41,496 nucleotides of DNA, from assembly GCA_002420305.1 (NCBI GenBank), contig DIHT01000171.1, positions 14,405 to 55,900 of the forward strand, read 5' to 3'. Below the pieces are notes generated by a model, which was not told where the DNA came from, searched no databases, and worked only from the letters and a program-made list of their open reading frames with translations. Shown here piece after piece: positions 33,111 to 40,520 of this stretch. The DNA is from Akkermansiaceae bacterium UBA5689. GTDB taxonomy: Bacteria > Verrucomicrobiota > Verrucomicrobiia > Verrucomicrobiales > Akkermansiaceae. Each line of letters starts with the position of its first letter. Within the stretch, counting starts at the first letter, position 1. A program made the position numbers and the translations under genes.

Positions 33111-33569
33111 TTAACCTGCACCCCCACCGTCCCCGGCCACCAGGCGCTCAGGAAAGCCGGCGCCAGAAAAGGAATCTCCTAGCAATTCTTGGACTGATTG
33201 ACGCAATTCTGTTGTTGAAATACCTTCTGTGCGGCCCAAGTACACGACTTCGCATATGTCGCCGAGATCATCAAACTTCCCGGTCCAGTCTGCGCCAATA
33301 CCAAATATGTCTACTTCGAGCCGAAGTATGTCTTCGCGTTTTTGCTCCCAGGTGCGTTCAGCAATGACGGTATCTACAAATCGACAAGACTCCAAAATTT
33401 CGCACCGATGTTCAAAGGACATGACGCTTCTTTTGCCTTTGCCGGCATTAAACTCATCAGTCGAGCAACCAACGATAAGCCGATCACCGAGAGCGGATAG
33501 CCGTTTCAGCAACCGGACATGACCAAGGTGAAATAAATCAAAGGTGCCGTATGTGATTACTGTCGTCAT
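33111..33569 (-). CDS. Glycerol-3-phosphate cytidylyltransferase-like (TagD-like, copy 2)
   Basis: The protein has 152 residues. GTFDLFHLGHVRLLKRL carries the H-x-G-H signature (HLGH, residues 14-17). VGCSTDEFNAGKGKRSVMSFEHR, GADWTGKFDDL and the end motif RTEGISTTELR are very like TagD, closer than copy 1. After residue ~130 there is an unrelated Gly-rich tail (SGAGFPERLVAGDGGGAG) not found in TagD. The tail's first codons belong to a 22-bp sequence repeated at 34770-34791, so it looks like read-through into foreign or rearranged DNA. The start overlaps the LicD-2 stop by 4 nt. Confidence 0.85.
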   Translation of the reverse strand: MTTVITYGTFDLFHLGHVRLLKRLSALGDRLIVGCSTDEFNAGKGKRSVMSFEHRCEILESCRFVDTVIAERTWEQKREDILRLEVDIFGIGADWTGKFDDLGDICEVVYLGRTEGISTTELRQSVQELLGDSFSGAGFPERLVAGDGGGAG

Positions 33570-34552
33570 TTTTTCCTATCCCCCCAAAGCTTCTTTCTCA
33601 CCGCATAAATTATCACCGCATACCGGTAGGCTTTAAGCACTATTTTGAATTTTTCTCGCGCTTGTCGCCATGGAAACACAAAATGCGGGTCGGGAGTAAG
33701 CCAATTACTACCGTAGTTCAGAACTAGCATCTTCTCTGGATCCGCTGGAGCGGGAAAATCTTGACCTGCAATGCTCACTGATCGAAGTGGAAATAGGCTG
33801 GATTTCTCTAGCTCACCGAACGTGTGCGGCCAAACGTAGACCCGATCATCCCGAACCCACGTCGGGAACAAGTCCACGACGATATCGCTTTTCAATTTGA
33901 TCTTTAGCACCGGACTTTTAAAGGATGTCTTAATGGGCAAATCGATTGAAGAAGAGAGCCGTTGATGGAGACACACCATTTCCTTCGCCACTTGGCGATC
34001 ATCCGATGACTTCATAATCACACCAAGGTCGATATCATCATCGTACTTGAGAAAATCTTGATGCCTAATCGCACCTAAAAGCGTGCCAGAATTGACAAAA
34101 ACCTCAATGCCGCTGCGCTGCAAGACAGTGACTATTTCTTTCAATTCCTCAGCAGCGGGCTTGCTCTCCTTAATATAAAAATCAACAAAATAGCTTTTGT
34201 CGCTCAAATCCTCCGATCGTAAAATCTGATGGACGCGTGCCTCAAAGTCTTGCGCCTTGGTGTGCTGTTCCTGCGAAGCCCAGTATGCTGAGATACTTTT
34301 TCGAAGTGATCGCACCCGCGCACTACGAAGGCCCTTAATGCAATAGGCCAAAACCACCCGCTCGGTCCATTCAACACCACGCTCCGAACGGGGCACTTGG
34401 GCAAGTGGTCGTCGCAAAGACTTCAAGCTTAGCTCCGCACCCGTTTTGGGATTTACTATTGAAGAATCAAAGTCAGCCAAGTGTTTCAGTGATTTTTCAC
34501 TGAGTGGCTTCTTATCTGTGCGCAACACGCGCGGTCTGTACCAGGTTGGCAT
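33566..34552 (-). CDS. LicD family phosphotransferase (LicD-2, long form)
   Basis: The protein has 328 residues. The first ~130 residues are a helical region of unknown role with the pattern of stealth/LicD accessory parts. The LicD core follows: VNSGTLLGAIRHQDFLKYDDDIDLGV, with SGTLLG at 155-160 and metal-binding DDDID at 171-175, then IVVDLFPTWV and a C-terminal YGSNWLTPDP. It is 60% longer than LicD-1, so the two are not recent duplicates. First gene of the island operon; the cytidylyltransferase copy 2 is translationally coupled to it. Confidence 0.82.
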   Translation of the reverse strand: MPTWYRPRVLRTDKKPLSEKSLKHLADFDSSIVNPKTGAELSLKSLRRPLAQVPRSERGVEWTERVVLAYCIKGLRSARVRSLRKSISAYWASQEQHTKAQDFEARVHQILRSEDLSDKSYFVDFYIKESKPAAEELKEIVTVLQRSGIEVFVNSGTLLGAIRHQDFLKYDDDIDLGVIMKSSDDRQVAKEMVCLHQRLSSSIDLPIKTSFKSPVLKIKLKSDIVVDLFPTWVRDDRVYVWPHTFGELEKSSLFPLRSVSIAGQDFPAPADPEKMLVLNYGSNWLTPDPHFVFPWRQAREKFKIVLKAYRYAVIIYAVRKKLWGDRKK

Positions 34553-35358
34553 AATACGCTGCCTTGGAATGGCGTTGGCGGCGAAAGCAACATTTCTTAT
34601 GGCCTACGGCCAATTTAACAGCGATAAATAGGCTTACATTGACACAAAGTCTAGCACCGGTGATTAACTGGAATACGGGGGCTCTTGAGCTCCTCCACTT
34701 GTTTATGCGCTAACCCCCCGGAAAAAATATCACTATTTTTTGTGGCCGGAGACAGAGAGCCAGAGCTAAAAAAGGAATCTCCCAGCAATTCAAGTTCCGG
34801 AGGACCTCCCCTGCTCCTGGGGGTGTGGTAGGTGTAAGGAGTGAAGAAAGCCCACCTGCTGCTGAGTCGATAATGATGGACGAGATTCAAGGGGCCCCGG
34901 AGGCCGTGACCTTCCCCGATTACCACCCCCGAAAATTTCTGGAAAATTTTCCAGCAGGCTTTGGTGCGTAGGGAGCCTCTCGATACGATCGTACGTCACA
35001 AATCCGGGTGCCCCCCCGTCCGAGGTCTCACGCCCATGCCGGGACGCTCCAAGGAACAGGAAGAGTTCGAGCCGTTCGGTGGCGCCCCTCCTCACCCCTC
35101 CCCACTTTGATGCACCACCGTTCCTTTAGGACAGCGTCACTCAAAACCAGTAACCTTCGTCCATGCCATATTTGGTGTAGACCCCAGATGCAGTCAGGCA
35201 GGAGGGTAGAGATCCGATGACCAAGTAGTGCGAATCCCGAGACTTTGGCTTGGGTGTGTTCATCACAAACAGAGCTGGACGGCCCGGGAAATGGCTGGCG
35301 ATGGTCTTAGCTACGGTCTAAATATCCGAACAGCCTTCATGACTTACTGACCATCAAA
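34553..35358. other. Decayed non-coding part of the island next to tRNA-Ser
   Basis: About 800 bp with no recognisable gene. It holds a 22-bp repeat (34770-34791) of sequence from inside the upstream cytidylyltransferase gene, and a perfect 16-bp palindrome CTGGAAAATTTTCCAG (34939-34954). Several short open frames occur on both strands but none has a family I recognise. An integrase would normally lie here, beside the tRNA; no tyrosine-recombinase motif was seen. The region beginning 34553 must contain the operon promoter. Confidence 0.5.
35141..35263 (-). CDS. Possible 40-residue peptide near tRNA-Ser
   Basis: A minus-strand ATG at 35263 opens 40 codons to TGA at 35141-35143, beginning MNTPKPKSRDSHYLVIGS and ending YTKYGMDEGYWF. 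The codon pattern and aromatic end look protein-like, but there is no Shine-Dalgarno, no recognised family and no comparative evidence. It may be the tail of a lost gene. Confidence 0.15.
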   Translation of the reverse strand: MNTPKPKSRDSHYLVIGSLPSCLTASGVYTKYGMDEGYWF

Positions 35359-35448
35359 TGGCGGACAGGGTGGGATTCGAACCCACGGTACTGTTTCCAG
35401 TACACACGCTTTCCAGGCGAGCCCGTTCGACCACTCCGGCACCTGTCC
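35359..35448 (-). tRNA. tRNA-Ser (anticodon GGA)
   Basis: Minus strand. Acceptor stem GGACAGG / CCTGTCC is perfect, with discriminator G and an encoded CCA. The anticodon loop is CTGGAAA, giving GGA, which reads UCC/UCU. A long variable arm (TACTG/CAGTA) marks a class II serine tRNA, and the T-loop is TTCGAAT. The gene is complete at 90 nt including CCA. Its 3' end is the right-hand attachment repeat of the island lying to its left. Confidence 0.96.
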
Positions 35449-35481
35449 TGATGTGCAATCGTAATTGCGAGCGGGAGGCGG

Positions 35482-35510
35482 ACCCTACTGAGCGAAAGCC
35501 CTGTTGACAA
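35482..35510 (-). promoter_or_regulatory. Possible tRNA-Ser promoter
   Basis: On the minus strand, TTGTCA (35505-35510) and TAGGGT (35482-35487) are 17 bp apart, about 35-60 bp upstream of the tRNA 5' end. The -35 is good and the -10 weak, so this is tentative. Confidence 0.3.
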
Positions 35511-35534
35511 CGGGAATAATCAGGCGAACTCCCC

Positions 35535-37262
35535 CTAAAAGGAACCCGTTACCCCAATGTGGGCCCTCGAACCTACGCCGCCGCCCACCGGAGCACCAAG
35601 ATCAGCCCGTAGTTTGAAGTATTTGCCGAGTTGTAGTCGGAGACCGGCTCCCAGGCTGGTAAGAGCTTCCTTCTCCCCGGGCCCTCCCTGAACAGACTCA
35701 TCCCGCCATCCTCGACCGTGGTCAAGAAATCCGAGAAACTGCACCTCTCCAACAATCGGAAGGCTCATCGCAGGAGCTCGGACCTCAGCTGAGAGCAGGT
35801 AGCCTCGATCCGCCAGATACTCCCTTTCCCCAAAGCCGCGCACCGAGGCATGCCCCCCCATCGCAAGCTGTTCCGTGGGCAGAAGGGCACCTGTTCCCAA
35901 TTGGAATCGCCCCCGTGTCCGCAGGGCCCACGACCCGGGGAGTCGCCGGGTCCAGGCTGCCTGGGCTCGCGCGTAAAGATAACTCGCCTCGGCCCCAGGA
36001 CGAAATTGGCGGAACTTCTCATCAGAATTTCTTGCGGAGAGCTGACCGGGGCTCCCAACAACTGCAGCGCTCAGTGCGAGGCCTCCTCTTTGTCCGAATT
36101 GCCGACTCGCCCGGTAGTCTGCCCGGAATTGAACCACCTCAACCCCGACATCCGATCCCCCAAGGATTCCTCCGTAGACCAGAAAATTATCAGAGGACTT
36201 AACCTCGATCCCAATGCTGGCCTCCTGACGGAAGTCCTCCCAGCGGTTGAACTGAAATCCGTAGGACGCCCCAAGTTGCCAGCTGGACCCCGAGGACTCC
36301 ACGAGAATTCCAGCAAGGTAACCCTCCGTGGCAATATCCGCCAAGCTTCCATTAAGACGCAGAAATTGGTGCCGGGAATGAAAGGGAATCTCCAGACTAA
36401 CGGCATGCGCACTGAGTTCTTCCGGGGATTCAGCGGAGGTAAACTGGTAGCTTAGGAGTGTGTCATGACCGAAGGCATCGCCCCAGTTAAAGCCGGTGAG
36501 AAACCGGTGTTCCCCGGAAACCTCGGCTCCGCTATTCTCATAACCGCCGTAGACCCGCCAGGGCCTCCGTTCACTGAGGGCAAAGACAAGGTCCGCTTCC
36601 CCCTCATCCTGTCCAGGCGCCGCATAAAGGGCCACCGGTCGAAAAGGATTGCGATTGAGCCAGTCGAGGTGCCGCTGCAACTCACTGGAAAGAAGGATCT
36701 CTCCACGCTGGAGATGGATGGCCCCGGAGAGGATTTCATCGTTAAAAATGCCCCCTGTTTGCATTCCTACTGACCCCACCAGACCCTCAACCACCACCAC
36801 CTCGATTGCACCAGCAGTCAGGTCCTGATCGGGCACGACGATGTCTGTCACCGGCCGGTCCTCGCTCTCGTAGTAGCGGAGAACCGTTTCGACTAGCTGA
36901 TCAAGGCCGCTTTCTGTCAGAGGAGCTCCCATGAACGGCCCCAGAGCCTTTGCCAGTCCAGCAAGGTCTACCGTCAGTCCCACAGCCTCGATAGGTCCTT
37001 TCCCCGGAAATTCCGGTGACTTGAGCTCTGTGCCAGAAACACCCCCGGAGGCAGTCAGCTTGATCTTAGTCAGATTGGAGACGAGAACCACTGGGTTATC
37101 GACCTCAACCGGAGCGACCGCTTCCCGCTTTCCGAATGGCAAGCGCCCCTCGGCCTGTGCCTCCAGACCACGAGGCGTCAATTCACTCCCGTCCTGCGCA
37201 GACAGATCGCTCCCTGAATAAGCGAGGATTAATGAGAGGATAGGAGCAGCGGCTTTCTTCAT
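35535..37262 (-). CDS. TpsB/ShlB/FhaC-family outer-membrane transporter
   Basis: The protein has 575 residues with a signal peptide (MKKAAAPILSLILAYSGSDLSAQ). A periplasmic region with POTRA-type sequence (LTESGLDQLVETVLRYYESEDRPVTDIVVPDQDLTAGAIEVVVVEG) is followed by a beta-barrel of about 380 residues. The conserved L6 motif is VRGF in MGGHASVRGFGEREYLADRG, and the chain ends VTGSF with the C-terminal Phe. TpsB proteins export a large partner across the outer membrane. No partner with a TPS (haemagglutinin-activity) domain is in the window; the nearest large exoprotein is the divergent subtilase. Confidence 0.88.
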   Translation of the reverse strand: MKKAAAPILSLILAYSGSDLSAQDGSELTPRGLEAQAEGRLPFGKREAVAPVEVDNPVVLVSNLTKIKLTASGGVSGTELKSPEFPGKGPIEAVGLTVDLAGLAKALGPFMGAPLTESGLDQLVETVLRYYESEDRPVTDIVVPDQDLTAGAIEVVVVEGLVGSVGMQTGGIFNDEILSGAIHLQRGEILLSSELQRHLDWLNRNPFRPVALYAAPGQDEGEADLVFALSERRPWRVYGGYENSGAEVSGEHRFLTGFNWGDAFGHDTLLSYQFTSAESPEELSAHAVSLEIPFHSRHQFLRLNGSLADIATEGYLAGILVESSGSSWQLGASYGFQFNRWEDFRQEASIGIEVKSSDNFLVYGGILGGSDVGVEVVQFRADYRASRQFGQRGGLALSAAVVGSPGQLSARNSDEKFRQFRPGAEASYLYARAQAAWTRRLPGSWALRTRGRFQLGTGALLPTEQLAMGGHASVRGFGEREYLADRGYLLSAEVRAPAMSLPIVGEVQFLGFLDHGRGWRDESVQGGPGEKEALTSLGAGLRLQLGKYFKLRADLGAPVGGGVGSRAHIGVTGSF

Positions 37263-37541
37263 CTAGATAGTCCAACCGCGGAATCCTGTGTTCACCGTTG
37301 CTTCTTGGAAAGACCTTTCCTCCCGATGGGAGGACGGCCAGATCCATTGCCTCCACCCAAGAGAAAAGCCTTTCCCGCGATCCTCCTCCCGAGCCCCCTG
37401 AAAACCTGAGACTCGGCGCACTGTCCTTTACTTTGGGACCTGAAAACCATTACCTCACCCTGCCTATTCTGAATAGTGCGCCTGATCCCAAGTTTTTTTG
37501 AAAGTCAGCTGTTTTCAGTCCGGTTGAAACCATCACAACAG
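37263..37541. promoter_or_regulatory. Divergent region between TpsB and subtilase genes
   Basis: Contains a perfect hairpin TCCTCCC-GAT-GGGAGGA (37318-37334) 56 bp upstream of the TpsB start, and a 13-bp inverted repeat CTATTC-T-GAATAG (37464-37476) 66 bp upstream of the subtilase start. Both could be regulatory; neither matches an operator I recognise. Confidence 0.35.
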
Positions 37542-40520
37542 ATGATTGCCGCTACCCGCAGCACCTTCTTGATGGCCACGACCCTTGTCGTGGTCCTCAC
37601 CACTGGTGCCCATGCGCAACTTATCCGCTATCAGGCTGCGCTCAGGAGCCTCGCGAATGGGGCGGCAACCTTTCGCTCTGTGGAGGCTCTTCCAGCGGTG
37701 GGCCGGGAGGTTGCCGCCCGGGCGTTTGCAGCCGGGTCATACAGCCGTCAATTCCGAATTGGAACCGACGCGCGAACGGTGGTGAGCCAGAATGGGGAGG
37801 ACGGTATCCTCGTTGCGATTGAGCAGGATACGGACACCAAAAACTGGGAGACGGAATGGCTCCTCACCGTCGACTGTCCCGAAGGCAACGCCATTATCAA
37901 TGACATCGCCATTCGCCCGGACGGCAGATTGGTGGTAGGGGGAACCTTTTTCAACCTTGCTTCTCTCCAACAGACCCAGCAGCAGTCCATCGCCCTGACC
38001 GGAAACGGCCAGACCAGCTTTCTTGCCCTCGCCGAACCAACAGGAGAATGGCTCGCAGCCCGGAGCATCCCGGGGATGGAGTTGCGTGCTCTTGCAATTG
38101 ACGACGAGGGTTCCGTTTTCGTGACCGGCCCCGGGATCCTCGCCCGACGCTACGATGCTGGGTTCCAGGAGATCTGGAATATCCCCGAACCTGCAGACGG
38201 GCTTTCCTCAGAATACATCGCAGTGGGGAACGGACGAACCCAGCCTTTCGTTTATGTGCAGGGAACCTTCGGGCAGGGCGCCGATGACCAGGACGTCTTC
38301 GTCACGCAACTGGGCAAGGAAGCGGGAAACCGCTTATGGAATATCGAAATTCGCTCTAATGACACTCCCACTCCCGGACAGGAACAGGCAGGCGGAATCG
38401 GAGTTGGGCCACAGGGTGTCGTGCGTGCCGCAGTCTCATCAGATGGCTCGGACCTTACTTCTGGGGGCGTGCTCTTAAGAGACACCCCAACCACCGCCTC
38501 TCGCCATGGCCACCTCCTCTTTCTGGACCCCACTGAGGGCAGGCTCCGCAACGATCGGCTGCTCGGCGCATCCACCGAGCTGGGGGGAGTCATGGACACC
38601 TATAACCTCGATATCGATTATGCGGGTAATACTTATGTGGCAATCGGTTTCACGGGATCCTACAGCTTCAAGGGCGCAGTCCAGCAGGGAGAAGAGGATG
38701 CCGCAGTGGTCGTGGTGGACAGCCTTGGTATCCCCATGCGCTTTCTCGACTCAAACGGTAATGCCAATGCTACCGGTTTTGATGTGGCGGCGGCAGGAAG
38801 AGATTTGCAACTCCTCGTGGGAAGAGTTCAGGGAACCACCGATGAATTGTTTGGCGTAAGGCCCGTTGCTCCATCCGTCGAGCGCAAGGCCTACCTCGCT
38901 GTTCTGGACCCTCCTGCGGATCAACAGTCCTACATCATTAACCTGCCAGACCCTGATCAGGAGGTGAGTGCTGTCGTTCAATCTATTAACCAGCTCGAAG
39001 GCGAAGTCTATCGGGTGATCGACAATCCAGACCGGAATCTTCGATTGATTTCCGCGGACCTGACCACCGAGCAGGCAGGCGAACTCGCTCAGGCAGGAAT
39101 TTCCCTCGAGGTAGATCGTGAATTGGTCCCCAACGGGCAGGTGGGAGACCCCACGGGGGGGACACCTGCCGGGTGGGCACTCGAGACTCTCAATAATGCC
39201 TTCGGCCCCGCGAGCGGCACGTATTGCTACCCTGAAACCTGCCGACAAACCGTGCTCTACCTCATCGATACCGGGATTGACACTTCCAGCGGATATTTCG
39301 ACGGGAATCCAAATTTGGAGATCAGTGAGTCTATCGTAGTCCGCGCAACTGGAGATCCTCTCGACCCCCTGAGCGGATATGATCCAATGATTTTTGAACA
39401 CGGCACCGAAATGCTGAGCATGATCGCCGGTCCAGATTATGGAGCCGCTCTGGGTACTCCAATCAAGGTAGTGAACTACAATATCTATCCTGATGGAAAC
39501 ACGACCACCATCAGTGCCCTCATCGAGGCGGTCAGCAGGGCCAACACCCACAAGAGCCTGAATCATTCCTACGATCCGGCAACGTTCTGTATCGCCAGCA
39601 GCTCCAATACGCCCGGTTCAAGCCCGGCCGGCCTTGAAAGCGCCATCGACTACACCCTTACCAACGTCTACGCCACGGTTCTTGTATCTGCCGGGAACAA
39701 TAGCAACAACTCAGCAGCGGATTATACTCCGTCCGATCTCGGGGTGACACGCAAAGGGGTGATCTGTGTCGGCGCAACCAACCCCGCAAACGGGCGAGTG
39801 CCCAACACACGGACCGATCCGGATCTATGGGCCCCGGGCCTGAACGTGGAAGCTGCTGACATCAACGGAAACCTCACTGCCATGACCGGAACCAGTGCCT
39901 CTACCGCCCTCGCTACCGGAGCAGCGCTCATTTATCTCAGCTTAAATCCGGTTCTTACCCCCGCCGATGCTGAGACTGCTCTCGATCTCAGCGCACAGGT
40001 AGCGGGAGGGAAACGAATTGTCTTTGTTCCGGATCCCTCAGCCCCCGGAGCAGCGGAGGCTCTCAACTACATGGACTACGCAAGTTGGGCCTTCTGGTAT
40101 GGCCTCGATTCTTCAGATGGGATCGCTCCGAATGGAATGGACACGGACCAGGACGGAGACGGCTGGTCAGACAAGGAGGAATACTTTTTCCTCGGATCTG
40201 ACCCCAACTTAGCGGGCATACCGCGGACCCAGAACCTGACAATGGTGGCAAGCTCCCAGTCATCTGCTTCCTTTGAGTTTTCTCTTTCCTGTCTTCTCTA
40301 TCAGAACTCGACCCTTTCCGCCCCCTACCGCTTGCGAGATGGCACTACTCTCTCAATCCGGAAAAGTAGCGACCTGCAAACCTGGGTCGTCTGCACGGAC
40401 GAAGTCCAGAATCTCCAGAAGACGGGAGAGGAAGGATCGGCAGTAATGATCAGATTCGATAGTGATATTGACCCCTTGGTGAAAACCAGATGCTTCTACC
40501 AGATTCTTGTCCGCCCTTAA
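37542..40520 (+). CDS. Secreted subtilase with N-terminal propeller-like domain
   Basis: The protein has 992 residues from the ATG at 37542, which starts the signal peptide MIAATRSTFLMATTLVVVLTTGAHAQ; an upstream ATG at 37476 adds a non-hydrophobic leader. Residues ~30-460 have repeating beta-strand blocks (DIAIRPDGRLVVGGTF, LDIDYAGNTYVAIGFTG) like bacterial propeller repeats. An I9-like propeptide follows (SYIINLPDPDQEVSAVVQSI). The S8 peptidase domain has Asp576 (YLIDTGID), His620 (EHGTEMLSMIAG), oxyanion Asn719 (VSAGNNS) and Ser785 (MTGTSASTALATG). The tail contains DTDQDGDGWSDKEEYFFLGSDP, a calcium-binding-type repeat. The propeptide lies after the propeller, an unusual order. Confidence 0.9.
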   Translation: MIAATRSTFLMATTLVVVLTTGAHAQLIRYQAALRSLANGAATFRSVEALPAVGREVAARAFAAGSYSRQFRIGTDARTVVSQNGEDGILVAIEQDTDTKNWETEWLLTVDCPEGNAIINDIAIRPDGRLVVGGTFFNLASLQQTQQQSIALTGNGQTSFLALAEPTGEWLAARSIPGMELRALAIDDEGSVFVTGPGILARRYDAGFQEIWNIPEPADGLSSEYIAVGNGRTQPFVYVQGTFGQGADDQDVFVTQLGKEAGNRLWNIEIRSNDTPTPGQEQAGGIGVGPQGVVRAAVSSDGSDLTSGGVLLRDTPTTASRHGHLLFLDPTEGRLRNDRLLGASTELGGVMDTYNLDIDYAGNTYVAIGFTGSYSFKGAVQQGEEDAAVVVVDSLGIPMRFLDSNGNANATGFDVAAAGRDLQLLVGRVQGTTDELFGVRPVAPSVERKAYLAVLDPPADQQSYIINLPDPDQEVSAVVQSINQLEGEVYRVIDNPDRNLRLISADLTTEQAGELAQAGISLEVDRELVPNGQVGDPTGGTPAGWALETLNNAFGPASGTYCYPETCRQTVLYLIDTGIDTSSGYFDGNPNLEISESIVVRATGDPLDPLSGYDPMIFEHGTEMLSMIAGPDYGAALGTPIKVVNYNIYPDGNTTTISALIEAVSRANTHKSLNHSYDPATFCIASSSNTPGSSPAGLESAIDYTLTNVYATVLVSAGNNSNNSAADYTPSDLGVTRKGVICVGATNPANGRVPNTRTDPDLWAPGLNVEAADINGNLTAMTGTSASTALATGAALIYLSLNPVLTPADAETALDLSAQVAGGKRIVFVPDPSAPGAAEALNYMDYASWAFWYGLDSSDGIAPNGMDTDQDGDGWSDKEEYFFLGSDPNLAGIPRTQNLTMVASSQSSASFEFSLSCLLYQNSTLSAPYRLRDGTTLSIRKSSDLQTWVVCTDEVQNLQKTGEEGSAVMIRFDSDIDPLVKTRCFYQILVRP

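Noticed and set aside
38751..39566. 271-codon minus-strand frame opposite the subtilase
   Set aside because: Antisense to the propeptide and catalytic domain, which carry clear motifs on the plus strand.
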